This document shows, piece by piece, positions 44,479 to 53,629 of a stretch of 64,000 bases of DNA. Position 1 is the first letter of the stretch, and each line of letters starts with the position of its first letter. A program made the translations under genes and the position numbers. A model generated the notes under the pieces. That model saw only the letters and a list, made by a program, of their open reading frames with translations, was not told the origin of the DNA and made no database searches. The DNA is from JBBQWT01 sp038210375 (GTDB taxonomy: Bacteria > Acidobacteriota > Terriglobia > Terriglobales > Acidobacteriaceae), in assembly GCA_038210375.1 (NCBI GenBank), contig JBBQWT010000016.1, forward strand, positions 20,426 to 84,425, in the 5' to 3' direction.

Positions 44479-45401
44479 CTTGCCAATAACCAGTCTCCTC
44501 CTTGATTGAGGCTAGTCTGCTTGTTGGTAATCAAGTCGACTAGCGTTATCGACGTCCCTCCATCGTAATAACCGGTGATCGCTACGTAGCGTTGGTCGGG
44601 CGACCAAAGTACAGGGCCGGACAGTATAGGATCTCCGAGGACCCCCTTCCGTCCCTTGATGAGAGGGCTGCTTTGGCCGCCACGCGGGGGAACGGACAAG
44701 TACATCTTTTTAGGTTCATTTAAATAAGCTATTCGGTCACCCCGCGGGGACCAAGAAGGATAACGGCCTTTTACAATCATATCCATTCGACCCGTTTCCC
44801 AGTCAACCACAATCACCCGGAAGTCGCGGGTCTCACCGGTACAGCTTGCTGCTTCATATGCGAGCTTGTGCCCGTCGGGCGACCATGATGCGACACCCGA
44901 TGAGACGTTAGTTGCGATTAACTTCGATTGTCCGGTTGCAGGCACAAGAATTCTCAATTGGCAACCGCCAGCGTTTATTGCTAGCGCATCTCCGGTTGGC
45001 GACCACGTGACAGAGATAACGTGCGGATACTGTGCGATTTTCTTCGCAGTTGTCCGCTTCAGATTGAAGATCCAAATCTCCTGCTGGCTCTTCGCTTCAC
45101 TTCCTACGGAACTCTGAACAAAGGCCACTTGGCTAGCATCGGGGGAAAGCGAGGGGGCCGTCCTTGAAGGCTTGGGGTTCTGAAACGATGCTAGCTCTGT
45201 GGGGATGTCCGTCACGATGCCGGAGCTTATTATCGCCAAGCCACGCGTCTGGTCATACTGATCGTAAACCAACAAATTCGCATGGTGCTCCTGAGAAAAA
45301 TGGATTAGAGCGGCGAGATGGCGCTTGACAAATCGCGAGTCGGATACCGCTGTTAGCGTGAAAAGTATCGAGACTACTGCGATTATTTTGACCGTCTTCA
45401 T
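44469..45401 (-). CDS. PD40/TolB-like beta-propeller protein
   Basis: From the ATG at 45401 (GGAAAG upstream) about 310 residues; an earlier TTG at 45425 is also in frame. An N-terminal hydrophobic segment (KIIAVVSILFTLTAVS) is a signal or anchor. The body has PD40 repeats with W-S-P-x-G/D cores: SLSPDASQVAFVQSS, VTWSPTGDALAIN, ASWSPDGHKLAYEA, PSWSPRGDRIAYL, LWSPDQRYVAITG. It would sit in the periplasm as a binding propeller. Ligand and partner are unknown. The FCD remnant follows immediately. Confidence 0.8.
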   Translation of the reverse strand: MKTVKIIAVVSILFTLTAVSDSRFVKRHLAALIHFSQEHHANLLVYDQYDQTRGLAIISSGIVTDIPTELASFQNPKPSRTAPSLSPDASQVAFVQSSVGSEAKSQQEIWIFNLKRTTAKKIAQYPHVISVTWSPTGDALAINAGGCQLRILVPATGQSKLIATNVSSGVASWSPDGHKLAYEAASCTGETRDFRVIVVDWETGRMDMIVKGRYPSWSPRGDRIAYLNEPKKMYLSVPPRGGQSSPLIKGRKGVLGDPILSGPVLWSPDQRYVAITGYYDGGTSITLVDLITNKQTSLNQGGDWLLASWR

Positions 45402-45502
45402 CTTTCCACTAGCCCTTTTGGTCAATATTTCTTATAACCAGGTGCGTGCTAATTGGGGGTGGGGTCAGGGCGGGTGCCCCAGACGATTAGGGTGCCCCAC
45501 GT

Positions 45503-45532
45503 CATTGCGCACGCAATGAGTGGGCGAGACAT
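45503..45532 (+). repeat. REP-like palindrome, left copy
   Basis: CATTGCGCACGCAATG is itself a palindrome (7-bp arms) and is followed by AGTGGGCGAGACAT. The whole 30-bp unit recurs in inverted orientation at 45936-45966 on the other side of a RAYT remnant, the arrangement expected for a transposase and its REP pair. Confidence 0.7.
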
Positions 45533-45601
45533 CATTGCACAAAATGTTTGGGTCTGCGGGAACCCGTCTGACTTCGGCGTAAACTTTCGCTCGCGACTAA
45601 A

Positions 45602-45844
45602 GGGCTCAAGCGATACTACGGCGCCAACCATCTTCACTTTATCACTTTCAGTTGTTACCGCCGCCAGTCGTTAAGCACTGCGCGGCGCCGGGATTGCTTT
45701 CTCAATGGGTTTGAACAAGCCCGGCAAAAACATAATTTTCTGGTGGTTGGATATGTCGTAATGCCGGAACATGTGCAACTGTTGGTGGGCGAATCCAGGA
45801 CTGCAAATCCTTTCTGGAGCAGTCAATTCCTATTTTTCAGCTAA
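45602..45844 (+). pseudogene. RAYT (REP-associated tyrosine transposase, Y1_Tnp) remnant
   Basis: An open frame reads GLKRYYGANHLHFITFSCYR, then RQSLSTARRRDCFL and NFLVVGYVVMPEHVQLLVGE before a TAA. This is the N-terminal half of a Y1 (IS200/REP) transposase. There is no start codon (the expected M-P position reads A-T), the HUH metal motif is HVQ instead of HVH, and the catalytic Tyr and C-terminus are gone. The downstream DNA in the same frame after the stop still looks transposase-derived (HVLTFWGTWLAESFE). Flanking inverted palindromes fit a fossil RAYT locus. Confidence 0.75.
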
Positions 45845-45935
45845 GAATCATTTGGCGAAGACCCATCTCATGTTCTAACTTTTTGGGGAACCTGGCTTGC
45901 CGAATCATTTGAGACCCGAGCGGGTGGGGCTGCGC

Positions 45936-45966
45936 ATGTCTCGCCCACTCATTGCGTGCCGCAATG
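45936..45966 (-). repeat. REP-like palindrome, right copy (inverted)
   Basis: ATGTCTCGCCCACTCATTGC followed by GTGCCGCAATG is the reverse complement of the unit at 45503-45532 with one inserted C. The pair brackets the RAYT remnant at a distance of about 400 bp. Confidence 0.7.
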
Positions 45967-46341
45967 AAGTAGGGGTGGCCGCCGCCCGAAAATTAGCCTT
46001 ACGCATGTACTGGATGCTGCGCACCCAAACAGGGTATCCAGACATCGTTCGCATCGAGAGCAGCTCGCGGGTGGCCCTGGTCGGAGAAAATGCCAGACCG
46101 ACAAGTTGATTGAGCGCTCTCGCATCCCGCAATAAGGCGGGTGTTCGCATTGAAGAATCATGGTCGCAGTTAAGACCGTATCGATGGGTGGTGTAACGAT
46201 GGGTTCCACCGTCAATGATTAACGCGTGAGTTTGCGGAATCCTGATCCTCAACCACTTCTGGCCAACTCAGCGGAATCAAAACCTGCACAGGACAACTAT
46301 GCACTTGACAACGCCTTCACTCTTATCGAGGGCCACCCGCC

Positions 46342-46692
46342 TCAGGTCTCAGAATGGTCGGGCCTCGCCGACAGCCTAATTTGCAGGCCAGCTATCAACA
46401 AGCCAAGTAATGCACCCGCTATAAAACCGAAGGCCTGCGCCAAGCTGAAAGAAGAAATCGGTAGTAATGGCCCGAAGAAAAGACCTATTAGCCCGACAGT
46501 TACCGACCAATAGATAACTCTACCTAGTTTGGAGTTGGATTGACCAAAGATACTTCCGAATCCAAATCCAATGGAACCTCACCACACCGTCGAAATAGAA
46601 ATTTCTCGAAGGTTCAAGAAATAACCTTGCGCATACCAGCCTAGATAAAGACCTACAAGGGACATTCCCAGCGTCCACAGCGCCCGTTTCAT
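46342..46692 (-). pseudogene. Small membrane protein with an in-frame TGA
   Basis: From the ATG at 46692 the frame reads MKRALWTLGMSLVGLYLGWY and continues to ISISTVW, then meets TGA at 46579-46581. It goes on without shift as GSIGFGFGSIFGQSNSKLGR, then YWSVTVGLIGLFFGPLLPIS and FGFIAGALLGLLIAGLQIRL to a stop at 46342. Three hydrophobic segments on both sides of the TGA look like one protein of about 116 residues. The TGA may be a nonsense mutation (from TGG or GGA) or an error. I see no SECIS-like structure to argue for selenocysteine. Family not recognised. Confidence 0.5.
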
Positions 46693-46890
46693 TCCCTATC
46701 GCCCGCCCTTGCCCGAGGCTCCCGAAGGAGGTTTCCGCAGTGTGTAGGCTAAATTTGTCGTCCATGTCCCAACGGTCGTCATACGGTGTCTTGGGATTCT
46801 GAAGGCAAGGAGTCGTAAGTTGCGCTTGACCGTAGCAGGATTCGCGTTTCTTAATGAAATACCACGAAAGATCGTTTAACCACCCGTTTA

Positions 46891-47301
46891 TTATTCCACT
46901 TCCGGGTCGTCGCCGTCCCTCGTCAGAGAGTTCCTGTATGCAGTTCTTGCAACCAGGCCATTCTCGGTGACCGTGATCGAGTACGGACCGGTCGCCAGAT
47001 TGGCGGAGATGGTGACCCGGATGCTGGTGTCACTCCACGAAACTATGGTTCCCGACACCGCTACCCCGTTTTGGGTAAATTGCACCAGGCTGCTTCCCTG
47101 GGTTGCGCCAAAACCGGTGCCGATCACTCGAATCGTGCCCCCTGGAGCCGCGCTGGGCGGCGCTACCGAATTGATGATCGGATTGTTGATCTGGAATGCC
47201 GTACTCGAAGGCGCCGAAATGCCATTCACCACCACGGTGATCGGCCCGGACGTTGCGCCGCTGGGTACCAGGGCGACGATCTGGCTATCGCACCAAACCA
47301 T
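46891..47301 (-). pseudogene. IPT/TIG-domain surface protein fragment
   Basis: The 136-residue frame contains the end of one TIG domain (SQIVALVPSGATSGPITVVV) and one full TIG domain: NPIINSVAPPSAAPGGTIRV with GTGFGATQGSSLVQFTQNGV and WSDTSIRVTI. A short tail follows. TIG domains occur in tandem in large secreted proteins, and the first strand pair of the leading domain is missing. The apparent ATG falls inside that domain, so this is a 3' fragment of a longer gene. Confidence 0.6.
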
Positions 47302-47480
47302 TTTTTATACCAATCCGGCCGCCGACCGAAAACAGGAACTCTAAAGTTCGATGTAGCGTGCAAGCCAGAAAACAGCGTGGCCGCCGGAAAACTCCCGTCT
47401 GTCCCCGGTTTGTCCCAATCTATCGGGAGAAGTTTTTTCGCTTGACATCGCCTTTTATAGAACCAGGCCGACAAATTTAC

Positions 47481-48587
47481 TTAGTTTCCGCACCCCGCGC
47501 TCCGGTTCCCTGGCAGATTGATTTGTAAAATTTGATTGTGGGTTGCAGCCACAATCCGTGATGGCGATGCGGAAAACGCTACCACGTCCTCTGCATGTTT
47601 TATTCCGCGCCAAGTTGCGCCGGAATCTGTGGTGGCTAAGAAACCATTTTCTCCGAGGCCAAACCCCTCGCAGGAATCGATGAATGCCAGGTCGCCAATG
47701 GGGCCGGAAAACTTTGCCATAGGTGACAAACTGCCTCTTGCGAGCTCTCCGGATAGTACTGTCCCGTTTTTTTCACTTATCCAAAATCGCGTCTGCAAGA
47801 TTGCTGCACCGAGTGGATAAGCTTCCTCTTGAGCGTTGTCTAACCCATCTTCTGCTCCTGCCCTCCAGGACCTCCCACTGTCAATCGATGTGAAGACGAT
47901 GTACGGGCCGATAACAACCGCGGAAGATCCGCTAACAACAATTTTGTCGAGCGGACCTATGCCTCTCGGCAGTTGAACCTGCTGCCAAGTCCTCCCATTA
48001 TCGGCGCTCCTCAAGAGTGCGGGAGCCCACATGCTGGGAGATTCAGGCGTTGAAGCCACGTCGCCAGCATATTTTGGCACTTCATTTCGGCTTTTCCGAC
48101 CTATGGGAATACTGCGTTGCCCAGCCATCAACAGCCACGTTCCCGCTTCATCTCCTCTTATCGTTGAAAAGTTCGCCAGAGATTTGGAGGCTGTACCTTT
48201 CCTTTTCCATTGTCTCCCCTGGTTGGTGCTTTCGAAGACCAATCCATCCGCTAATGCAAAGACATCCGCTTGGGTTCTCGACCAAGCTGACTCGAAGGTA
48301 CTCGGCCCTTTGCCACGCCCGACTTGGCCAGTTTTATGCCATGTTCTTCCCCCATCTTCGGTAGCCCAAATACTATGAGCCCTGATGAGTAGGCCGTGTT
48401 TGCTCCTCACGCTAAAGGAAACTGTTCGATCATTCCTATCAGATGTGATTGCCGCCAGGGCAGAAACCTCTGCATCAATAGCGAGCTGCTTCCCTAGATC
48501 GAATTGGGTTTCCACAACAGCCCCACTGAGCGGAGCCACGATAGCTAACAGCAAAAAGGCAACAGGTGTTACTCGAAATTTTTTCAT
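47481..48587 (-). CDS. Secreted YCF48/BNR-type beta-propeller protein
   Basis: From the ATG at 48587 (MKKFRVTPVAFLLLAIVAPL is the signal peptide) about 368 residues; the longer frame to 48914 is not supported. It has five Asp-box-like repeats S/T-x-D-x-G-x-(T/S)-W: ATEDGGRTWHKTG, STNQGRQWKRKG, SADNGRTWQQVQ, SIDSGRSWRAGA, TTDSGATWRGIK. These repeats mark sialidase-like or YCF48 photosystem-assembly-like propellers. The sialidase Arg triad is not evident, so a binding role is more likely. Exported. Confidence 0.82.
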   Translation of the reverse strand: MKKFRVTPVAFLLLAIVAPLSGAVVETQFDLGKQLAIDAEVSALAAITSDRNDRTVSFSVRSKHGLLIRAHSIWATEDGGRTWHKTGQVGRGKGPSTFESAWSRTQADVFALADGLVFESTNQGRQWKRKGTASKSLANFSTIRGDEAGTWLLMAGQRSIPIGRKSRNEVPKYAGDVASTPESPSMWAPALLRSADNGRTWQQVQLPRGIGPLDKIVVSGSSAVVIGPYIVFTSIDSGRSWRAGAEDGLDNAQEEAYPLGAAILQTRFWISEKNGTVLSGELARGSLSPMAKFSGPIGDLAFIDSCEGFGLGENGFLATTDSGATWRGIKHAEDVVAFSASPSRIVAATHNQILQINLPGNRSAGCGN

Positions 48588-48816
48588 GAGGTTCAATTCT
48601 GACAATCGGTCCCCGCCACCCGCGAAGCCAACATTCCGCGGTAGAGCATGGCGGCATGGGCCACCCGGCCGGCCTATGCCCTCCGCTCCGCGTCTCGCTT
48701 CCAGTTTTTTCGATGCTCCTATCATCACCGCTTCGCTGTCTTTCCTTGTGCCATTTTCTCTTCCCCTTTCTTTCGCCGAAATCATATGTAGTTTCGTGCG
48801 GATTGGGGGGAGCGGG

Positions 48817-49484
48817 TCACCACGATATCTGCGGCAGCCGACAGATGCTATAGATCCAGAATGGAGCGTGCTCCTCGACTCTCTTGTCGGAGACATCTCT
48901 GAACTCCAAAGCATCTTCGTAAGTATTCAATAGGCCGAAGTCGTTCAACCGTCCAACCCATTTTGACTGTAGCTGCCCCTTGTCTTCCGGAGTATAGCCG
49001 CAGTTCGTTAATCCGCTGATCCCGGAGGCATCTGCAACATCGAAGCCAAGGAGTTCGCTACCAGCGGGAACTTCGCTGGGCTCAGTGTGTTCCACTGTCA
49101 TTCCACATTGAATGCCTTCTGGGAGCGTGTAAGAGATCGTATCTCCCGCAAATGACCTTTCGGAAAACAGAGTGATGGCGATAGGAACCCCTTGCGCATT
49201 CGCTTTTTTGTGGCACTCGTAGTGGGCTTTCATCTGTTCTAAATTGAGCCAGTACTTGCCATCGTCTATGAACGCATCTACCTCGATACTTCCATAAGGA
49301 AGCTTGCTCGCTTCTCGAAAAATGTTCGAGTAGAAGACTGACGGCCACACCAAAGGATCTTGGAGAGCGGCCACTCGATCTCCGGTCGTAGCAAGAATTG
49401 ACTTCGAGTTTCAGCATCCCAAAATGAGTTTGCATAATCATCTTTGTGCAGCCGGATATCGAAGCGCATGAGTCTCTGGTACAC
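48817..49484 (-). pseudogene. Unrecognised protein gene with an apparent frameshift
   Basis: A GTG at 49484 follows GGAGGAGG by about 7 nt and begins MYQRLMRFDIRLHKDDYANS, then FWDAETRSQFLL. That frame soon loses protein character, while the adjacent frame becomes good: ILATTGDRVAALQDPLVWPS, VFYSNIFREASKLPYGSIEV and on to a stop at 48817 after CRLPQISW. A shift between about 49380 and 49415 would join them into one protein of about 220 residues. The family is unknown; it is Cys- and Trp-containing, has no signal peptide and is probably cytosolic. Confidence 0.55.
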
Positions 49485-49674
49485 GGGCGACCTCCTCCGG
49501 CAGGATTAGTTCTCTAGGATCATTCCTGGATCTGCCACTCTCAAAAATCGATCAGAATATCGAAATGTGCCAAGAGATTTCTTGCTGGTGTGGTTCTTTG
49601 AGGCTTCCTCAGCCCCAAATTCAACTTCAGTACTGGGGCAGAGCGAGAAATCTACCTTAAGTGCTTGAAAAGAT

Positions 49675-49732
<58 letters not shown>

Positions 49733-49914
49733 ATTATTGAAATCTGTTGAAATTTGTTGATTCTTAGTGATTGGTATTGAACGGCTTGCACATGGCTAGT
49801 GGAAAGCGGTTGATCCTTGTGGAATCTTGGATGCTTTAACGACCACAAAATCGACTACAGTCCAGGGTTGCGCCCAAGAGACTGAATCACTTCATTGTTT
49901 TTACCAGATTGTTT

Positions 49915-52176
49915 TTACCAGCGGGTCCGGGCGAGCAATAACTTTTCAACCAGTTCAGCAGCTACCGGCTTCGAGAAGTAGTAGCCCTGGCCGAAGTCGC
50001 ACCCGAGAGACCTTAGATTATCTTTGTTCTCCAGGGTTTCCACTCCTTCGGCAATGGTCCTGATTCCCAAATCCTGAGCCAGATGGACGATGGCCCTGAC
50101 GATTCCAACATTCTGGCTGGCACTTGTAATGCGGCTTACGAATGCGCGGTCGATCTTGATGTAATCGAACTTAAAGCGGTTCAAATAGCTTAAAGAAGAA
50201 TATCCGGTGCCGAAATCATCCAGCAACAGTGGGATTTCCATTGCTCGCAGGCGGGATATCAATTCGCTGGCAACGTTGATATTTCCGATCATGATGCTTT
50301 CAGTGACCTCGAGCCGCAACATCCCTGGCGGCAAGCCGTGCTCGGCGATCACAGCGGAAATATAGTCGCAAACATCGGCTTGGCGAAAATCCTGGGCGCT
50401 CAGGTTGACGCTGATGTAGAAATCAACCTCGCTGGGGAATTGCTCGCGCCAGATGCGCGCCTGGGTGCACGCCTGGCGAAGCACCCATCGGGTGATGGGA
50501 ACGATCAGTCCGGTTTCTTCTGCCAGGGAGATGAACCGGTCGGGCGGGACCGCCCCTTCCAAGGGATGCCGCCAACGAATCAGAGCTTCCATGCCGGTGA
50601 TGATGCCGGTTTCGAGGGAAATAATGGGCTGGTAGTTGAGAAAAAATTCCTGGCGTTCGATGGCTTGGTGCAGGTCCGTTTCCAATTGCTGCCGGGTCAC
50701 GATCTGCTCGCGCGTCGCCGGGTCGAAAACCACACGTTGCGCCCGCCCATCAGCTTTGGCCTTGGACAGTGCGATATGCGCGCCACGCACCAGTTCTTCG
50801 GCGTCTTCGTAGCCCGAAGTGACGCAGGCAATTCCCATGCTGGCGGTGGTGAAGACGTTCCGCTCGCCGATTTTGAAGGGCTCCGCGAGGGTGTTCTGCA
50901 ATCGTTCAGCGGCAGACAACGCCACCTGCGTCGACCCGATGTCGAACAGAAGCATGGCAAACTCGTCGCCTGCGAGACGCGCAATCACCAGATCTTCTGG
51001 CCGCAGACAAGTTTCGAACCGGCGGACCGCCTGGGTCAGCAGCTCGTCTCCGGCGGCGGGGCCCAGACTATCGTTGATGTTCTTAAACCTGTCAAAGTTG
51101 AGAACGATGACGGCGAGTAGGTATCCCGGGTTCTGGCGCGCTCGCTGTTGCGCGCGGCGCAATCGATCTATAAAGTAGCGCCGGTTGGGCAAGCCGGTCA
51201 GCGCGTCATGAAAGCTGGCATGGCTGAATTGCTTCTCCAGATCCTCTCTCTGTTGAATCTCATCACTAAGCCTCTGGTTGACAACTCGCAGGCGTTGGTC
51301 GCGACCCATGACCGCGATGCGAAGCTGCTCGGGGCGTTGCGCGAGGTCATGGGCCAGAACGCCCGTGAAGAGCGCCAAAATCGCCACCAGCATGCCATTC
51401 GAGACCAGGAGCCTCCATGGGAGCCAGCCATTTGCCGGCGCCACGGCAAGGAACCAGCGGTCGTGAGTCGCGTGAATCACCTGCTTGATGGGCGCCTCCA
51501 GATCGGAATCCGCGGAGCCTGATACTTTGTGTGGCTGCGAATTATCGGCTGTGAAATAAGAGAGCTGCCAATTAAATCCCGCGCCGGCTAACTTGTCCAA
51601 GCCGGCCGAACGCAGAAGATTGTCCAAAGGAACTGCAGCAGCCACCCATCCCGCAAAGTGGCGTGTACCGGAAGCCGTGCCGAAAACCAAAGGCTCGCGG
51701 ATGATGACGATCCATTCGCCGGTCGCAATCCGTACCGGATTCAGCAATTCGGGACTTTGCGGTAGTGCGGCGACGATATTAGGATCGACGTTCCATCCCG
51801 TGGCCAGCAGGTCGGTCAAAACCGCTGTCCGATCTGGATACGCGAAGCGGAACGTTACTTTGCCGCCGGAAATCAGGAAGAGTTTATGCTCGTCGGAGTC
51901 AGGGGCGCCGGCAGCGGCAAGTGCCGCAAAATTCTCCACCGACCCGCGGCTTCTCAATTCGCCGGTGAGATTCTCGACGGTCGCAAACTCATGTTCAATC
52001 TCTTGCTCGATCGAGTACGCTGATGTTTCGGCGAGTTGCCTTGCGGCAGCGTGTTGCTCCGCCAGCCGTCGCTGGACGTTCAGTTTTATCAGCGAAACCC
52101 CGGCCAGAATTACGATCGTGATGAGGATGGCTGCGGGTATCAGGGCCGGGTTCTTCTTTGACATAAAGAACTTCAA
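49915..52176 (-). CDS. Membrane GGDEF-EAL c-di-GMP signalling protein
   Basis: A 753-residue protein with an N-terminal helix (ALIPAAILITIVILAGVSLI), a periplasmic sensor of about 220 residues resembling CHASE-type domains, and a second helix at about 255-275. The GGDEF domain has AGDEF (402-406) with DALTGLPNRRYF upstream; an RPED lies before it but one residue further than a standard I-site. The EAL domain has EALIRWRHP (530-538) and DDFGTGYSSLSYL. Both catalytic motifs look competent, so it could make or degrade c-di-GMP. It is the last gene of a seven-gene operon, 1 nt after the TPR/barrel gene, and probably controls the system's activity. Confidence 0.93.
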   Translation of the reverse strand: MKFFMSKKNPALIPAAILITIVILAGVSLIKLNVQRRLAEQHAAARQLAETSAYSIEQEIEHEFATVENLTGELRSRGSVENFAALAAAGAPDSDEHKLFLISGGKVTFRFAYPDRTAVLTDLLATGWNVDPNIVAALPQSPELLNPVRIATGEWIVIIREPLVFGTASGTRHFAGWVAAAVPLDNLLRSAGLDKLAGAGFNWQLSYFTADNSQPHKVSGSADSDLEAPIKQVIHATHDRWFLAVAPANGWLPWRLLVSNGMLVAILALFTGVLAHDLAQRPEQLRIAVMGRDQRLRVVNQRLSDEIQQREDLEKQFSHASFHDALTGLPNRRYFIDRLRRAQQRARQNPGYLLAVIVLNFDRFKNINDSLGPAAGDELLTQAVRRFETCLRPEDLVIARLAGDEFAMLLFDIGSTQVALSAAERLQNTLAEPFKIGERNVFTTASMGIACVTSGYEDAEELVRGAHIALSKAKADGRAQRVVFDPATREQIVTRQQLETDLHQAIERQEFFLNYQPIISLETGIITGMEALIRWRHPLEGAVPPDRFISLAEETGLIVPITRWVLRQACTQARIWREQFPSEVDFYISVNLSAQDFRQADVCDYISAVIAEHGLPPGMLRLEVTESIMIGNINVASELISRLRAMEIPLLLDDFGTGYSSLSYLNRFKFDYIKIDRAFVSRITSASQNVGIVRAIVHLAQDLGIRTIAEGVETLENKDNLRSLGCDFGQGYYFSKPVAAELVEKLLLARTRW

Positions 52177-52177
52177 T

Positions 52178-53629
52178 TCACCGCTTTCGGATGGGCAATT
52201 TAAAGCTCACCGTCAGCGATCTTTTGTGGGTCGCATTCAAATTCAAAATATCGGCAACCAATGTCAGGTCGAAACGGGACAAGGGAGCGCGAAAGCCGAC
52301 AAATCCTTCCCTCAGGTCCCGCTGGAGTGGCGCACGGCCGACGTTCACGTTGAAAATCTCCGGCGTGGCCCGGCCCACAGCAAAGCCGCTTAACACGGTT
52401 ATTTTTCTGACGTTGACATCGAACCGGCCCGCGAAGAACTCGGTGCCGACATTCCCCCCGGCGGAATGAGCGTAGGTAAAGTCTGTGGCCAAACGGCGCG
52501 CCGGCACGAAGATGATTCCGGTCTTGAGTAGGCTACCGTGGGTGGCGGCGATGCGGATATACTCATCGGCGAATTTGAGATAAAGCCGTTGAGATACCTT
52601 ATAAGATAGGCCGCCTTCATAAATCTGGTAATAAAATTCGGCGCCGGGGGTGCTTCCCCCGCCAACGCTCGCCTGGCCTTGCAGGGTGAATCGCGGGCGC
52701 GGGCGAAATGAAGCGCCGACCCGGCCAAAAGCCCAGTGGCTATTCGAAATGGCGAAGACCGCGACTCCTCCGGTATACGTTCTTCCATTCTCGCCGGCAT
52801 GCACCCAGTCAACCGACCCGTTTCCTCCATTCACGGCCGGAACGAAGTGGTTCCACTCACCGGCGACGATCAATGAATCCGTTCCCGGAGTGGCTGCGGG
52901 AGCAAATTCTTCCTGGCCTCCAGACAAGCCCAATCCGTAGGCGACCGTGAAAGGAGGAGGCAGGCCGGCGGTGGACCCGGGCTTTGACTGAACCACGACG
53001 GCAGGCGAACTGGGGTTACTGCGGGGTAAAGCAGGGGAGTAACTGAGGGCCGATTCGGAGATCTGCAATCTCTCGTGAATCGAGCCGCGCATTCTCCGGG
53101 CCTGATCGTTTTCCGGCTGCAAAATGATAATTCGATCAAGAGCTTTGGCCGCCTCCGCATCCTGGTGCATATTCTCCAGGGCTTGAGCCTCAAAAAACAG
53201 GAGGTTTGGATCATTCGGCCTGAATGTCAGGGCGCCACGCGCTAACTGTTCGGCTCGCTCCGGGTGTCCGGACCAGAGTTCTACGTTGATCAACGCGGGG
53301 AGCGCGTCACCATGAGCCGGGTACTTATCAAGCACGCGAGTCAATTGAACGCGCGCATCGTCATATCTTGCTTCCCACGAGAGCACGATCCCGTACAGGG
53401 TGAGGGCGTCGGTGTCGGCGCGGCGATCTGCCAGGCGCCCTTCCAATATTCTGAGGGCTTCAGCCCGGTCTTTCCCGCCCGCCCTGGCCAGGTCGCGCGC
53501 ATGAGCAACTACAGTCTCTTGAGGCCACGCATTCAGCACAGGAGAGAAGGCTGCTAACAAGACCAGGCAGGGCACCAGCGATTTTCTCCACGGGAAATTA
53601 TTAGGGCGTGTGCCCATCGAGGTTCTCAT
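52178..53629 (-). CDS. TPR plus outer-membrane beta-barrel protein (YaiO/BcsC/PgaA-like layout)
   Basis: A 483-residue exported protein: signal sequence (LVPCLVLLAAFSPVLNAWPQ), a TPR region at about 45-200 (LTLYGIVLSWEARYDDARVQ; ALINVELWSGHPERAEQLAR; DPNLLFFEAQALENMHQDAE), a Ser/Pro-rich linker, then about 260 residues of alternating beta strands ending in SLTVSFKLPIRKR. Strands such as FTVAYGLGLSGGQEEF, YYQIYEGGLSYKVSQRLYLK and FVGFRAPLSRFDLTLVADI suit a barrel. A TPR-barrel fusion recalls polysaccharide exporters BcsC, PgaA and YaiO. Its ATG overlaps the previous stop by 4 bp (ATGA). Likely the outer-membrane export component. Confidence 0.75.
   Translation of the reverse strand: MRTSMGTRPNNFPWRKSLVPCLVLLAAFSPVLNAWPQETVVAHARDLARAGGKDRAEALRILEGRLADRRADTDALTLYGIVLSWEARYDDARVQLTRVLDKYPAHGDALPALINVELWSGHPERAEQLARGALTFRPNDPNLLFFEAQALENMHQDAEAAKALDRIIILQPENDQARRMRGSIHERLQISESALSYSPALPRSNPSSPAVVVQSKPGSTAGLPPPFTVAYGLGLSGGQEEFAPAATPGTDSLIVAGEWNHFVPAVNGGNGSVDWVHAGENGRTYTGGVAVFAISNSHWAFGRVGASFRPRPRFTLQGQASVGGGSTPGAEFYYQIYEGGLSYKVSQRLYLKFADEYIRIAATHGSLLKTGIIFVPARRLATDFTYAHSAGGNVGTEFFAGRFDVNVRKITVLSGFAVGRATPEIFNVNVGRAPLQRDLREGFVGFRAPLSRFDLTLVADILNLNATHKRSLTVSFKLPIRKR

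Noticed and set aside
46579..46581. Selenocysteine reading of the in-frame TGA
   Set aside because: No SECIS-like hairpin directly downstream and no selenoprotein family resemblance.
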